Source: a virus
Strand: one strand, 5' to 3'
Virus record (IMG/VR): IMGVR_UViG_3300042691_041718
Span: 122,466-186,465 of that record
Length of the DNA stretch: 64,000 bases
Made by a program: the position numbers and the translations under genes. The notes beneath the pieces were generated by a model. It did no database searches, had not been told where the DNA came from, and saw only the letters and a program-made list of their open reading frames with translations. Shown one piece after another: positions 8,637 to 15,926 of the stretch. Numbering within the stretch: the stretch's first letter is position 1; each line of letters starts with the position of its first letter.

Positions 8637-10118
8637 TTAGTATACTGAATAATAAGTATTCATGTTATCTTGAATATCTAATCTAGTACTTGACTTATCT
8701 GAATTCCAGAAAATAACCTCTTGAATATCCCCATCAAACTCATTCAAAAAATAAGGAGTTCCAGATGCAGCACCTATTGATATACCTCTTAATTCGATAT
8801 TTCCCAGAGCGGTAGAATTAATACCTCCATTATTAACAGATATTTTTGAATTCGATCCATCATAAAGCATAAACTTGATATTGTTATTAGTATTTGCATT
8901 TAATAATGAATAAAGATATCCACTAGTATATATTGAAAATTTACCATTTGTAATGGAATCTAAATAATTAGGGCTATATACTGAATACAAATCACCACCA
9001 ACAGCCACTCTATTGCCAGTATCGTTATATCTAGTAACAGTAAAAAGTGATACAGGTTTTGTTATAGTAAACGATCCGTAAGGATATCTAAGTATTCTAC
9101 CTCTATATGATGTATCCCCTCCTATGCTACTTCCGTATGAATTTAAACCAGTCGTGAACTTTTTCAAAGTTGCTTTACCATTATTCTTTAGCATAGCCCC
9201 TTCCCATACTATATACGGCTGATTTGCAGCAGTAGGTTGTGAAGCGTGTCTACTATTTCCACTCTGGTCATACCATGTTACTATAAAACCGTTACCTGCA
9301 GACCCAACTGTTGTTTTAGCATAAGGTTGTATAGTTTTTCCAGAAACATTATTTAAAGTACCTGTGACTTGCATACCCCAGATATAATATTTAGCACCAG
9401 TATCACCGGTAAAAGAGAAATTTCCATTATTACTACCGTTCCTGAAAATGTTTATCGGAAATTTATTTGCAGTTCTACCAGCAAGAACATCTCCACTCAT
9501 AGAACATCTCCACCAACCGTTTCCTTCATCAGTCATCGCTGCGCCAGTTATGTTTATACCAGAAGAATTAAAAATATAAGTAGTTCCTGTATCTAAATTG
9601 AACTCAACATATCCCCAAGAACCATTAAGGTCTTCCTTTGCTATAATTTTATTATTAGTTGATGTATTTCCAGGAGCTTTCTTAATATAGAAACTCGCGT
9701 TCCAGTTATATCCAGTAGGTAAAGTAGTGTTTGGATAATATCTATACATATAATGGTTACCTGATCCACTATTCTCTGAATAAAGATCAGCTGTCTGTGT
9801 TCCGTCAGGAGCAGTTCCCTGATCTGCAGTTATCGTAACACCAGACTTAGCATATACTGCATTAGTAAAATCTTGTGAATATGATAATTGATTGTATGCT
9901 CCGACGAAATTCATTAATGTAGTTTCATCTAGAACATTATTTAAAAAAGGTATATCCATTTCTGTATTATCTCCACTTCTTCTTACTCTAATGCATGCAC
10001 CAGTGTAATTAGTATTTAATTTTCTAAAGGAGTATGCTGCTAAAGAATTTGGAAATAGATCTAGTAGAAGAGCAGATTGATCTACGTATGTTCTCCATCC
10101 AACTTTTGTTTGTGTCAT
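8637..10118 (-). CDS. Receptor-binding tail protein, arabinofuranosidase-like fold with inserted carbohydrate-binding-type domain
   Basis: A 493-residue adhesin starting MTQTKVGWR. It lacks the 90-residue YPFVGG module and enters directly into the arabinofuranosidase-like domain (LAAYSFRKLN, then IRVRRSGDN). From about residue 77 to 265 a second domain is inserted: LSYSQDFTNAVYAKSG, APDGTQTADLYSE and NGWWRCSMSG. This segment is common in phage head-spike and tail-fibre proteins and looks like a beta-sandwich carbohydrate-binding module. The first domain then resumes with FIVTWYDQSGNSRHA and ends MNTYYSVY. The insertion point, after MNFVGA and before the YDQSG strand, is the same in the proteins at 12606 and 14360. 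Likely role: host-surface glycan recognition. Confidence 0.8.
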   Translation of the reverse strand: MTQTKVGWRTYVDQSALLLDLFPNSLAAYSFRKLNTNYTGACIRVRRSGDNTEMDIPFLNNVLDETTLMNFVGAYNQLSYSQDFTNAVYAKSGVTITADQGTAPDGTQTADLYSENSGSGNHYMYRYYPNTTLPTGYNWNASFYIKKAPGNTSTNNKIIAKEDLNGSWGYVEFNLDTGTTYIFNSSGINITGAAMTDEGNGWWRCSMSGDVLAGRTANKFPINIFRNGSNNGNFSFTGDTGAKYYIWGMQVTGTLNNVSGKTIQPYAKTTVGSAGNGFIVTWYDQSGNSRHASQPTAANQPYIVWEGAMLKNNGKATLKKFTTGLNSYGSSIGGDTSYRGRILRYPYGSFTITKPVSLFTVTRYNDTGNRVAVGGDLYSVYSPNYLDSITNGKFSIYTSGYLYSLLNANTNNNIKFMLYDGSNSKISVNNGGINSTALGNIELRGISIGAASGTPYFLNEFDGDIQEVIFWNSDKSSTRLDIQDNMNTYYSVY

Positions 10119-10137
10119 AGTTTTTTTTTATTTTTTA

Positions 10138-10159
10138 AAAGACCTCCGAAGAGGTCTTT
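10138..10159 (-). terminator. GACCTC terminator hairpin
   Basis: AAAGACCTC / GAGGTCTTT stem with a CGAA tetraloop between the 75-residue gene and the upstream region of the 493-residue fibre gene. A related hairpin with an ATAA loop is at 10418. Confidence 0.75.
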
Positions 10160-10161
10160 AT

Positions 10162-10389
10162 TTATGGATTTACATCTCCAGGAAGCTCAACTTGAACCGG
10201 ATTGTGATCGATTTCTGGTAAATCATGAACCCATTCAGTTACTCCTCCATGTGTACATTGATTAACTTCCTCATTTGAGATAAACCAATTTCCATCAGCA
10301 TCTAATGTTGGGTTGAAGAATTGAATTCCATCATAAGTTTGACCAACTAATAGGTCTTTTTGTTCTTGTGTTAAAAGTCTTACTTTCAT
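10162..10389 (-). CDS. Small fibre-associated protein, family A copy 1
   Basis: A 75-residue acidic protein, MKVRLLTQEQKDLL onward, with FFNPTLDADGNWFIS in the middle and a Pro-rich end (VELPGDVNP). It is clearly paralogous to the next upstream gene (10444-10668), sharing LTxEQKDxLVGQ and FFNPTLDADGNWFIS. Both sit inside the receptor-binding gene array, each with its own GACCTC terminator. No domain is recognised. Candidates are a fibre-assembly chaperone, a fibre-tip cap or a small virion decoration protein; these are inferences from position only. Confidence 0.75.
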   Translation of the reverse strand: MKVRLLTQEQKDLLVGQTYDGIQFFNPTLDADGNWFISNEEVNQCTHGGVTEWVHDLPEIDHNPVQVELPGDVNP

Positions 10390-10417
10390 CGTTTATTACT
10401 TATTTTTTATTTTTTAG

Positions 10418-10441
10418 AAAAGACCTCATAAGAGGTCTTTT
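10418..10441 (-). terminator. GACCTC terminator hairpin
   Basis: AAAAGACCTC / GAGGTCTTTT with an ATAA loop, just downstream of the 74-residue small gene. Confidence 0.75.
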
Positions 10442-10443
10442 AT

Positions 10444-10668
10444 TTATTCGGTTACTTCTCCCGGAAGTTCAGCAATGATCGGATTGTGAGGAATCTCAAC
10501 CAACTCAGAAATCCAAGCGAATTCAGTTCCTGTATATCCTTGAACTTCTTCGATAGAGATAAACCAGTTACCGTCTGCATCTAAAGTTGGGTTGAAGAAA
10601 GTTTCACCATCCCATTTTTGACCAACTAATTGATCTTTTTGTTCTAAAGTTAATTTATAGACTTTCAT
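10444..10668 (-). CDS. Small fibre-associated protein, family A copy 2
   Basis: A 74-residue paralogue of the neighbouring gene at 10162, starting MKVYKLTLEQKDQLVGQ and containing the same FFNPTLDADGNWFIS core, then an acidic tail ending ELPGEVTE. The core is near-identical while the rest differs, which suggests the core is the functional or structural element. It lies 16 nt downstream of a family B small gene (10685), so the two are probably co-transcribed. Function unknown. Confidence 0.75.
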   Translation of the reverse strand: MKVYKLTLEQKDQLVGQKWDGETFFNPTLDADGNWFISIEEVQGYTGTEFAWISELVEIPHNPIIAELPGEVTE

Positions 10669-10684
10669 AATATTTTATTTTTTT

Positions 10685-10906
10685 TTATTTTAATTCTGGT
10701 TGAGTAATTTCAAATTCAATTGGGGCACCTAATATTGTCTCAATAGATTCGTCAAATGTGATGTACCAAAATCCATCTAATTCAGCATTTTGATAATCTA
10801 CCCAGTGTTGAGTAACACATCCTTCTTTCGGATATCCGAAATGGGTGTCGCATTGTGTTCTAGCAGCAATTGCTTCTGCTTCTGTCATAAATTTGTAACC
10901 TTTCAT
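10685..10906 (-). CDS. Small fibre-associated protein, family B copy 1
   Basis: A 73-residue protein, MKGYKFMTEAEAIAAR onward, with an ELDGFWYI core and the ending PIEFEITQPELK. It is paralogous to the gene at 14122-14343 (MTGYKYTTEEEAIMAR, ELDGFYYI, PIEFEVTQPEIN). Both copies lie between receptor-binding genes. The MTEAEAxxAR start followed by an aromatic-rich core suggests a small folded domain, but no named family comes to mind. Candidate fibre-assembly or fibre-capping factor by position. Confidence 0.75.
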   Translation of the reverse strand: MKGYKFMTEAEAIAARTQCDTHFGYPKEGCVTQHWVDYQNAELDGFWYITFDESIETILGAPIEFEITQPELK

Positions 10907-10957
10907 GTTAATTTATTTTTTTATTTTATTTATCATAAAACTATAATTATGATAATT

Positions 10958-12589
10958 TTATACGTTGTATCTAACTCTTCCAGCATTGAAGTTTTGTAAA
11001 ACTTCCGCTGCAGAAAGTTCTCGGTCATATATATGCATTGCTCCAAGAATACCTCTACCTGAACTTGTAGATGTAGCCGAATTAACACCCCATCCAGCAT
11101 TTGATGCTCTAAGTCCAGAACATGTCATTGTATTTGTTGCCTGTAACACACCATTTACATACATTTTAACATACGAATTTGGCTTCCAAACTACATAAAC
11201 ATTATACCAAACATCAGATTGTACAGTTGTTGTTGATTGAAATGTTCCTGAAATTGAACCAGACGTTGGAACAATGTTAATACCGAATTTAGAACCAATA
11301 GACATACTCAGAATAAAACTCCATCCACCACCATAAGAATCATGTCCTCTTGTTATAGCATAAAAACCATTATGTCTTGAAGAAACTTTAAACCATCCAC
11401 CTACCGTAAATGTACCTGTATCAGATCCTTTATAAAGTGTTTGTAAATAATCCGGCGAAGTACCAGATTGATACAGCTTAGTACCACCCGCAGTGTTATC
11501 AGAATTTCGAAATCTAAGTTCAGGTATACCCAAATCAGATTTATTATATTCTATAAAACGATTTTGCCAATCATATTGATTTAATCTAATTACTGTACCA
11601 TTATTACTATTACCACTACTATCAACCAATACATCATTTTGATAGTAATATAATCCTGGTAGGTCAGATGTTAATGATCTTTCATTTGGTGGAGTTTGAT
11701 TTTGAGCATCAATATTAATTTTTAAACCATTTGTAACTAATACATCGGTTGATGTATTAGTATTAATTGTTAATGGTGCAATAGAAGTTCCAATTTGTCT
11801 TGATAGAGATGAATTAAATCTTTGAACTGCGATATACATTAAATATGATTCCATCGTATTTAAAGCACTTGTTATATAAGCAGTTGAATATCTATTCGTT
11901 GAAGAAGAAGATCCAATTTTTACAGTTGAATTCGGATTTATTTTAGTTGTCGCAACTGTCTGTCTAGCACCTTGAACCTCTAAACCATCTTTAAACCAAC
12001 AAAAATATGTAGTATTATATCTTTTTAATTCATTTAAACCAGTAACAGTTGTTGGACTAATATAAAATGAAAACCAATCATGTGATGGAATACTTCTAAA
12101 AAACATTAAAGTTGGACTCGAAACAAAAGAATCTATTGAACCGTTTGTAGAATCATACGCTGAAATATCAGATCTAAATCCTCTAACATTGGAAGATTGG
12201 ATCGGATTATCATTTATATAAATACCAAAATTATGTTCGGTACTATTTGCACCAAAAGCGCTTCTTAAATTTAATTGAGTATCAGCAATTGTGTTTGATC
12301 CATTTGATTTAACACCATTTGAATCATGAATCCAACCGCCACTAAATGTTAAACTGTATATTTGTGTGTTAACTAAATTTAATCTATGAGATTCAGCATT
12401 TCCACCAACGAAAGGATAGAAAGCCTTTATTTTAGTCCAAAGACCATATCTTTTCAGATCTTTAACTAAAGTGTTAACTGCGGATTTTTGAGTTGTATCA
12501 GTAAGACCTGCAGCTAATGAAAAGGCTGTAGCGTCAGTATCTAGTCCTAAATCAACATAAGGTCTCCAACCTACTTTAATTTGTGTCAT
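10958..12589 (-). CDS. Receptor-binding tail protein with one repeat module and a C-terminal LamG domain
   Basis: A 543-residue adhesin starting MTQIKVGWR. One copy of the 90-residue module occupies roughly residues 18-110 (DLKRYGLWTKIKAFYPFVGG, then a divergent FSGGWIHDSNG; the usual NLKDPRDLDAA is reduced to NLVNTQ). A variable beta-rich region follows. From about residue 280 there is a LamG-like domain (GLKINIDAQ, LVDSSGNSNNGTV, FTVGGWFKVS, VWYNVYVVWKPN), ending EVLQNFNAGRVRYNV, parallel to the end of the 1015-residue protein. It is the smallest module-plus-LamG version and may resemble the ancestral form. Probable role: binding a host-surface carbohydrate. Confidence 0.82.
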   Translation of the reverse strand: MTQIKVGWRPYVDLGLDTDATAFSLAAGLTDTTQKSAVNTLVKDLKRYGLWTKIKAFYPFVGGNAESHRLNLVNTQIYSLTFSGGWIHDSNGVKSNGSNTIADTQLNLRSAFGANSTEHNFGIYINDNPIQSSNVRGFRSDISAYDSTNGSIDSFVSSPTLMFFRSIPSHDWFSFYISPTTVTGLNELKRYNTTYFCWFKDGLEVQGARQTVATTKINPNSTVKIGSSSSTNRYSTAYITSALNTMESYLMYIAVQRFNSSLSRQIGTSIAPLTINTNTSTDVLVTNGLKINIDAQNQTPPNERSLTSDLPGLYYYQNDVLVDSSGNSNNGTVIRLNQYDWQNRFIEYNKSDLGIPELRFRNSDNTAGGTKLYQSGTSPDYLQTLYKGSDTGTFTVGGWFKVSSRHNGFYAITRGHDSYGGGWSFILSMSIGSKFGINIVPTSGSISGTFQSTTTVQSDVWYNVYVVWKPNSYVKMYVNGVLQATNTMTCSGLRASNAGWGVNSATSTSSGRGILGAMHIYDRELSAAEVLQNFNAGRVRYNV

Positions 12590-12605
12590 AGTTTTTTATT
12601 ATTTT

Positions 12606-14105
12606 TTAGTATATTGAATAGAATGAATTAATACTTGATTCAATGATATTTCTATCAGAACTCACATCACCATTAAATAACACCATTTCTGATGCATAAA
12701 ATTGACCGGAATTACTTAAACCTAATTGTAGACCTTTCCAATTCGTAGTTGTAAGATTTTTACTATATGTTGAACCATTCTTACCAACTTTAGCACTATT
12801 TGAAGATATATTCATAAAATGTAGTGTTTGGTTTGTATCTACAATATCTTCTCCGTTAATTAAATTATTGTCAGCTGTATATAGAGTATAAGCATATCTT
12901 CCTAAACCAATAAAATATCTTATCCAGTAATTCCTATTGTTTTCTAATCCAGACAGTATTGGGAAGTCGTAGATACTTCCATATATTTTCATATTTATGA
13001 ATATGCTAAATGGTCTATTTAATGTTATCGAATTTAATGGTAAACCTAACCATTTTCTAGTAGTTCCAGAAAAAAGAAAAGAAAGAGTAGGTTTTCCATT
13101 TAGAGCTATCAATGTGCTATCTTCAATAATTGATGGCTGATTTGCAGAAGTTGTTTGTGATATATTCATATTATTACCCGACTGGTCATACCATATTGAT
13201 ACAAACCCAGAACCAGGAAGAGTATTAGTAGTTTTAGAATATGGTTTTAATTCTTGATAACTATCATCATCATTTTTAAGAGTTATTTGTAACCCCCACA
13301 ATAAATACTTACCATTCACATTACCATTCCAAGTTTGTCCATAACTAGGTGCGTTTACAATTGGAACACCACCATTGGTAGTTGCTGGAACTCTACCTAT
13401 TGCTATAGGTGTTTTTGTTGATTGACTTTCAGTACCAGTTTTTGGTGGTCTTTTTCCCCACATAGAACATCTCCACCAACCATTACCTTCATCAGACATA
13501 GAAGCACCTAAAACTCCTAATGAACCTCCAAAAATATTAAGGTCAGCAATATAATCAACATTACCAGTTTCTAAATTAAAAACTACAGTTGAACCACCAC
13601 TTGAATTACCACTTCTTTGTTGACGGAGCATTATTTTATTTTCAGTAAGTGTATTATCTGGTGATTTCTTAACATAAAAACTCATATTCCAACTACCCCC
13701 TACGAGAAGACCACTCTGAACATCTTCCCTATAGAAATAATGGTCCGTTGTTGTTGCTGTTTCAGTAAATAAATCAGCAGTTTGTGTACCATCTGGTGCT
13801 ATACCAGCATTAGGTGTTATAGTAACTCCGTTTTTTGACCAGTACGCATTATCTAGGTCTTCTGAATAATAAAATTTATTATTTGAACCAACGAATGTTG
13901 TTAATGCTACCGTATCCAAATTACCATCATTATCAAAACCAATGTCTTGTGATTGATTATCACTGGACCTTCTAACTCTGACTGCCGGTCCTGTATAAGA
14001 TCCATTTAATTTTCTCAGTGAGTATGCAGCAGCCGAACCCCCACTATAGATGTCTAATAAGTAAGGACTTACGTACTTTCTCCAGCCTACTCTTGATTGT
14101 GTCAT
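12606..14105 (-). CDS. Receptor-binding tail protein, arabinofuranosidase-like with inserted beta-sandwich domain
   Basis: A 499-residue adhesin beginning MTQSRVGWRKYVSPYLLD, then AAAYSLRKLNGSYTGPAVR and VRRSSDNQSQDIGFD, the arabinofuranosidase-like fold. An inserted domain runs from about residue 95 to 295 (FYYSEDLDNAYWSKNG, APDGTQTADLFTE, NGWWRCSMWG), followed by FVSIWYDQSGNNMN, which returns to the outer domain, and the end INSFYSIY. Its architecture equals that of the proteins at 8637 and 14360, with heavy divergence in the middle and C-terminal surfaces. This is the pattern expected for diversified host-recognition proteins sharing one attachment peptide. Confidence 0.8.
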   Translation of the reverse strand: MTQSRVGWRKYVSPYLLDIYSGGSAAAYSLRKLNGSYTGPAVRVRRSSDNQSQDIGFDNDGNLDTVALTTFVGSNNKFYYSEDLDNAYWSKNGVTITPNAGIAPDGTQTADLFTETATTTDHYFYREDVQSGLLVGGSWNMSFYVKKSPDNTLTENKIMLRQQRSGNSSGGSTVVFNLETGNVDYIADLNIFGGSLGVLGASMSDEGNGWWRCSMWGKRPPKTGTESQSTKTPIAIGRVPATTNGGVPIVNAPSYGQTWNGNVNGKYLLWGLQITLKNDDDSYQELKPYSKTTNTLPGSGFVSIWYDQSGNNMNISQTTSANQPSIIEDSTLIALNGKPTLSFLFSGTTRKWLGLPLNSITLNRPFSIFINMKIYGSIYDFPILSGLENNRNYWIRYFIGLGRYAYTLYTADNNLINGEDIVDTNQTLHFMNISSNSAKVGKNGSTYSKNLTTTNWKGLQLGLSNSGQFYASEMVLFNGDVSSDRNIIESSINSFYSIY

Positions 14106-14121
14106 AGTTTTTTATTATTTT

Positions 14122-14343
14122 TTAATTTATCTCCGGTTGAGTAACCTCGAATTCAATTGGTTCTCCTAAGACTTGTTCTAAACCTTCTACATGTTGAATG
14201 TAGTAGAACCCATCTAATTCTGAATGGTTGTAGTTTACCCAATATAAGGTATCACCAGTTGGGTTTGGTAAACCCATATAAGTAGCGGCTTGACTTCTTG
14301 CCATAATTGCTTCTTCTTCTGTTGTGTATTTATATCCTGTCAT
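14122..14343 (-). CDS. Small fibre-associated protein, family B copy 2
   Basis: A 73-residue paralogue of the gene at 10685, starting MTGYKYTTEEEAIMAR, with ELDGFYYI and the end PIEFEVTQPEIN. It lies 16 nt downstream of one receptor-binding gene and 16 nt upstream of the next, without hairpins, so it is co-transcribed with them. The repeated pairing of this family with fibre genes suggests a role in their folding, attachment or capping. Function unknown. Confidence 0.75.
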   Translation of the reverse strand: MTGYKYTTEEEAIMARSQAATYMGLPNPTGDTLYWVNYNHSELDGFYYIQHVEGLEQVLGEPIEFEVTQPEIN

Positions 14344-14359
14344 AATTTATTTTATTTTT

Positions 14360-15862
14360 TTAGTAGATTGAGTAGTATGAGTTTATGTTTGATGAGATAC
14401 CTGTTCGGTTAGATGATTGGTCAACATTATAATAAGCCACTATTTCTTGTATGTTACCTTTTAATTTAAAGTTTGTACCTATTTCATCAGCACCTATTGA
14501 TAACGGTTGTGTAAATGTTGGTAGTGATGTGTTAGTTGTACCATCAAAACTCATAGTTTCTTGTACGTTATTTCTATAACTCTTTATACGTAAAGCACTT
14601 GTAACGTTTAATAAATCGGTTTGTTGTTCGTAAAGATATTGAGTGTTAATATTATATACACCAAAATCATAAGTTTTACTAGTTGTTACATCTCTCACTG
14701 ACATAATTGACCTTGCATTACTACGGTACCCAGAAAAATATACAGACATGTTGAATTGTTTAAAATGTCCTATTACTTGAGATGTTATGTTATTTGTTTC
14801 AATACTTGACACATGTGCTACATATACTTTATCAGTACTAGTAAATGGATAATTACTTGTAACTAAAAAGTCGTTCGAACCATCAAATTTTATTGTTGGT
14901 TTACCATTTGTAGTTATTAATGAACCATTACTTACTATTTGAGGTTGACTGGCAGATGCTTGTTGGGAAGCGTCATATGTTGATGATTGGTCATACCATA
15001 TGGATACGAATCCATTACCAGCTGTAGTTGTTGTTGTAGTTTTTGTATATGGTTGTGTTGTTAATACTGACGTATCGTTTAACGCTTTTTGAAATTGATA
15101 ACCCCATATGTAAATGTTTGATTGTACGTTACCAGGGTATAGTGAAGTATTGAGCGTATTTAAATTATTATTAAATCTAATTACACCTACTTGAGAACGG
15201 TTTCCAGTTACTGTTACTGTACCCCACACTGAACATCTCCACCAACCATTTCCAGCATCAACAATTGATGAACCAAAATTAGCATCATTAGATGCGTTCG
15301 AACTATCTAATACAGTACCTGATGATATATTAAATAGAACACAAGGAAGTGAAAAAACATTCCCCGTTGGGCTAGGAAATCCCAGAATAATTGTATCAGG
15401 TGCCGATGTTCCTGGTCCTTTTTTAACGTATACACTCACATTCCAACTTGTTCCAACAGCAAACGATAAAGATGTAGCGTTGTATAATGTGTGATAATTA
15501 TTAGCTGTGCTTTCTGCTAATAAATCGGCAGTCATTGTACCATCAGGTGCCGTTGTTTGATTTGAGGTAATGGTTGTAATATATTTACTCCAATAAACAT
15601 TATCAAATTCCTCAGAATATAATGCTTGGTTATTTGCACCGACAAAATTCAACATCGATGTTGTATCTAAATTACCATTTGCATCGAATCCGATGTCTTG
15701 GGATGTATTGTCAGACGAACGTCTAACACGAATTGCACTACCAGCGTATGCGTTTCTTAGTTTACGTAATGAGTAAGCTGCTGCCGCTCCATTATAAGTG
15801 TCTAAAAGGTATGATACTGGTTGTAAATTACCTGACCTCCATCCAACTTTTGTTTGTGTCAT
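14360..15862 (-). CDS. Receptor-binding tail protein, arabinofuranosidase-like with inserted beta-sandwich domain
   Basis: A 500-residue adhesin starting MTQTKVGWRSGNLQPVSYLLD, then AAAAYSLRKLRNAYAGSAIR and VRRSSDNTSQDIGFDANGN. A beta-sandwich domain is inserted from about residue 95 (LYSEEFDNVYWSKY, APDGTMTADLLAE, NGWWRCSVWG), followed by FVSIWYDQSSTYDASQ and the ending INSYYSIY. It is the first receptor-binding gene after the long coiled-coil fibre in the direction of transcription. Its codon use is somewhat richer in GTT- and GTA-type codons than its paralogues, which might indicate a different recent history, though this was judged only by eye. Confidence 0.8.
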   Translation of the reverse strand: MTQTKVGWRSGNLQPVSYLLDTYNGAAAAYSLRKLRNAYAGSAIRVRRSSDNTSQDIGFDANGNLDTTSMLNFVGANNQALYSEEFDNVYWSKYITTITSNQTTAPDGTMTADLLAESTANNYHTLYNATSLSFAVGTSWNVSVYVKKGPGTSAPDTIILGFPSPTGNVFSLPCVLFNISSGTVLDSSNASNDANFGSSIVDAGNGWWRCSVWGTVTVTGNRSQVGVIRFNNNLNTLNTSLYPGNVQSNIYIWGYQFQKALNDTSVLTTQPYTKTTTTTTAGNGFVSIWYDQSSTYDASQQASASQPQIVSNGSLITTNGKPTIKFDGSNDFLVTSNYPFTSTDKVYVAHVSSIETNNITSQVIGHFKQFNMSVYFSGYRSNARSIMSVRDVTTSKTYDFGVYNINTQYLYEQQTDLLNVTSALRIKSYRNNVQETMSFDGTTNTSLPTFTQPLSIGADEIGTNFKLKGNIQEIVAYYNVDQSSNRTGISSNINSYYSIY

Positions 15863-15883
15863 TATTTTTTATTTATTTTTTAG

Positions 15884-15915
15884 AAAAGAGTGTTCCTATT
15901 ATGAAACACTCTTTT
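15884..15915 (-). terminator. Terminator hairpin after the long fibre gene
   Basis: AAAAGAGTGTT / AACACTCTTTT stem with a 10-nt loop immediately downstream of the 863-residue fibre gene on the minus strand. Confidence 0.8.
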
Positions 15916-15926
15916 ATTTTTTATTT

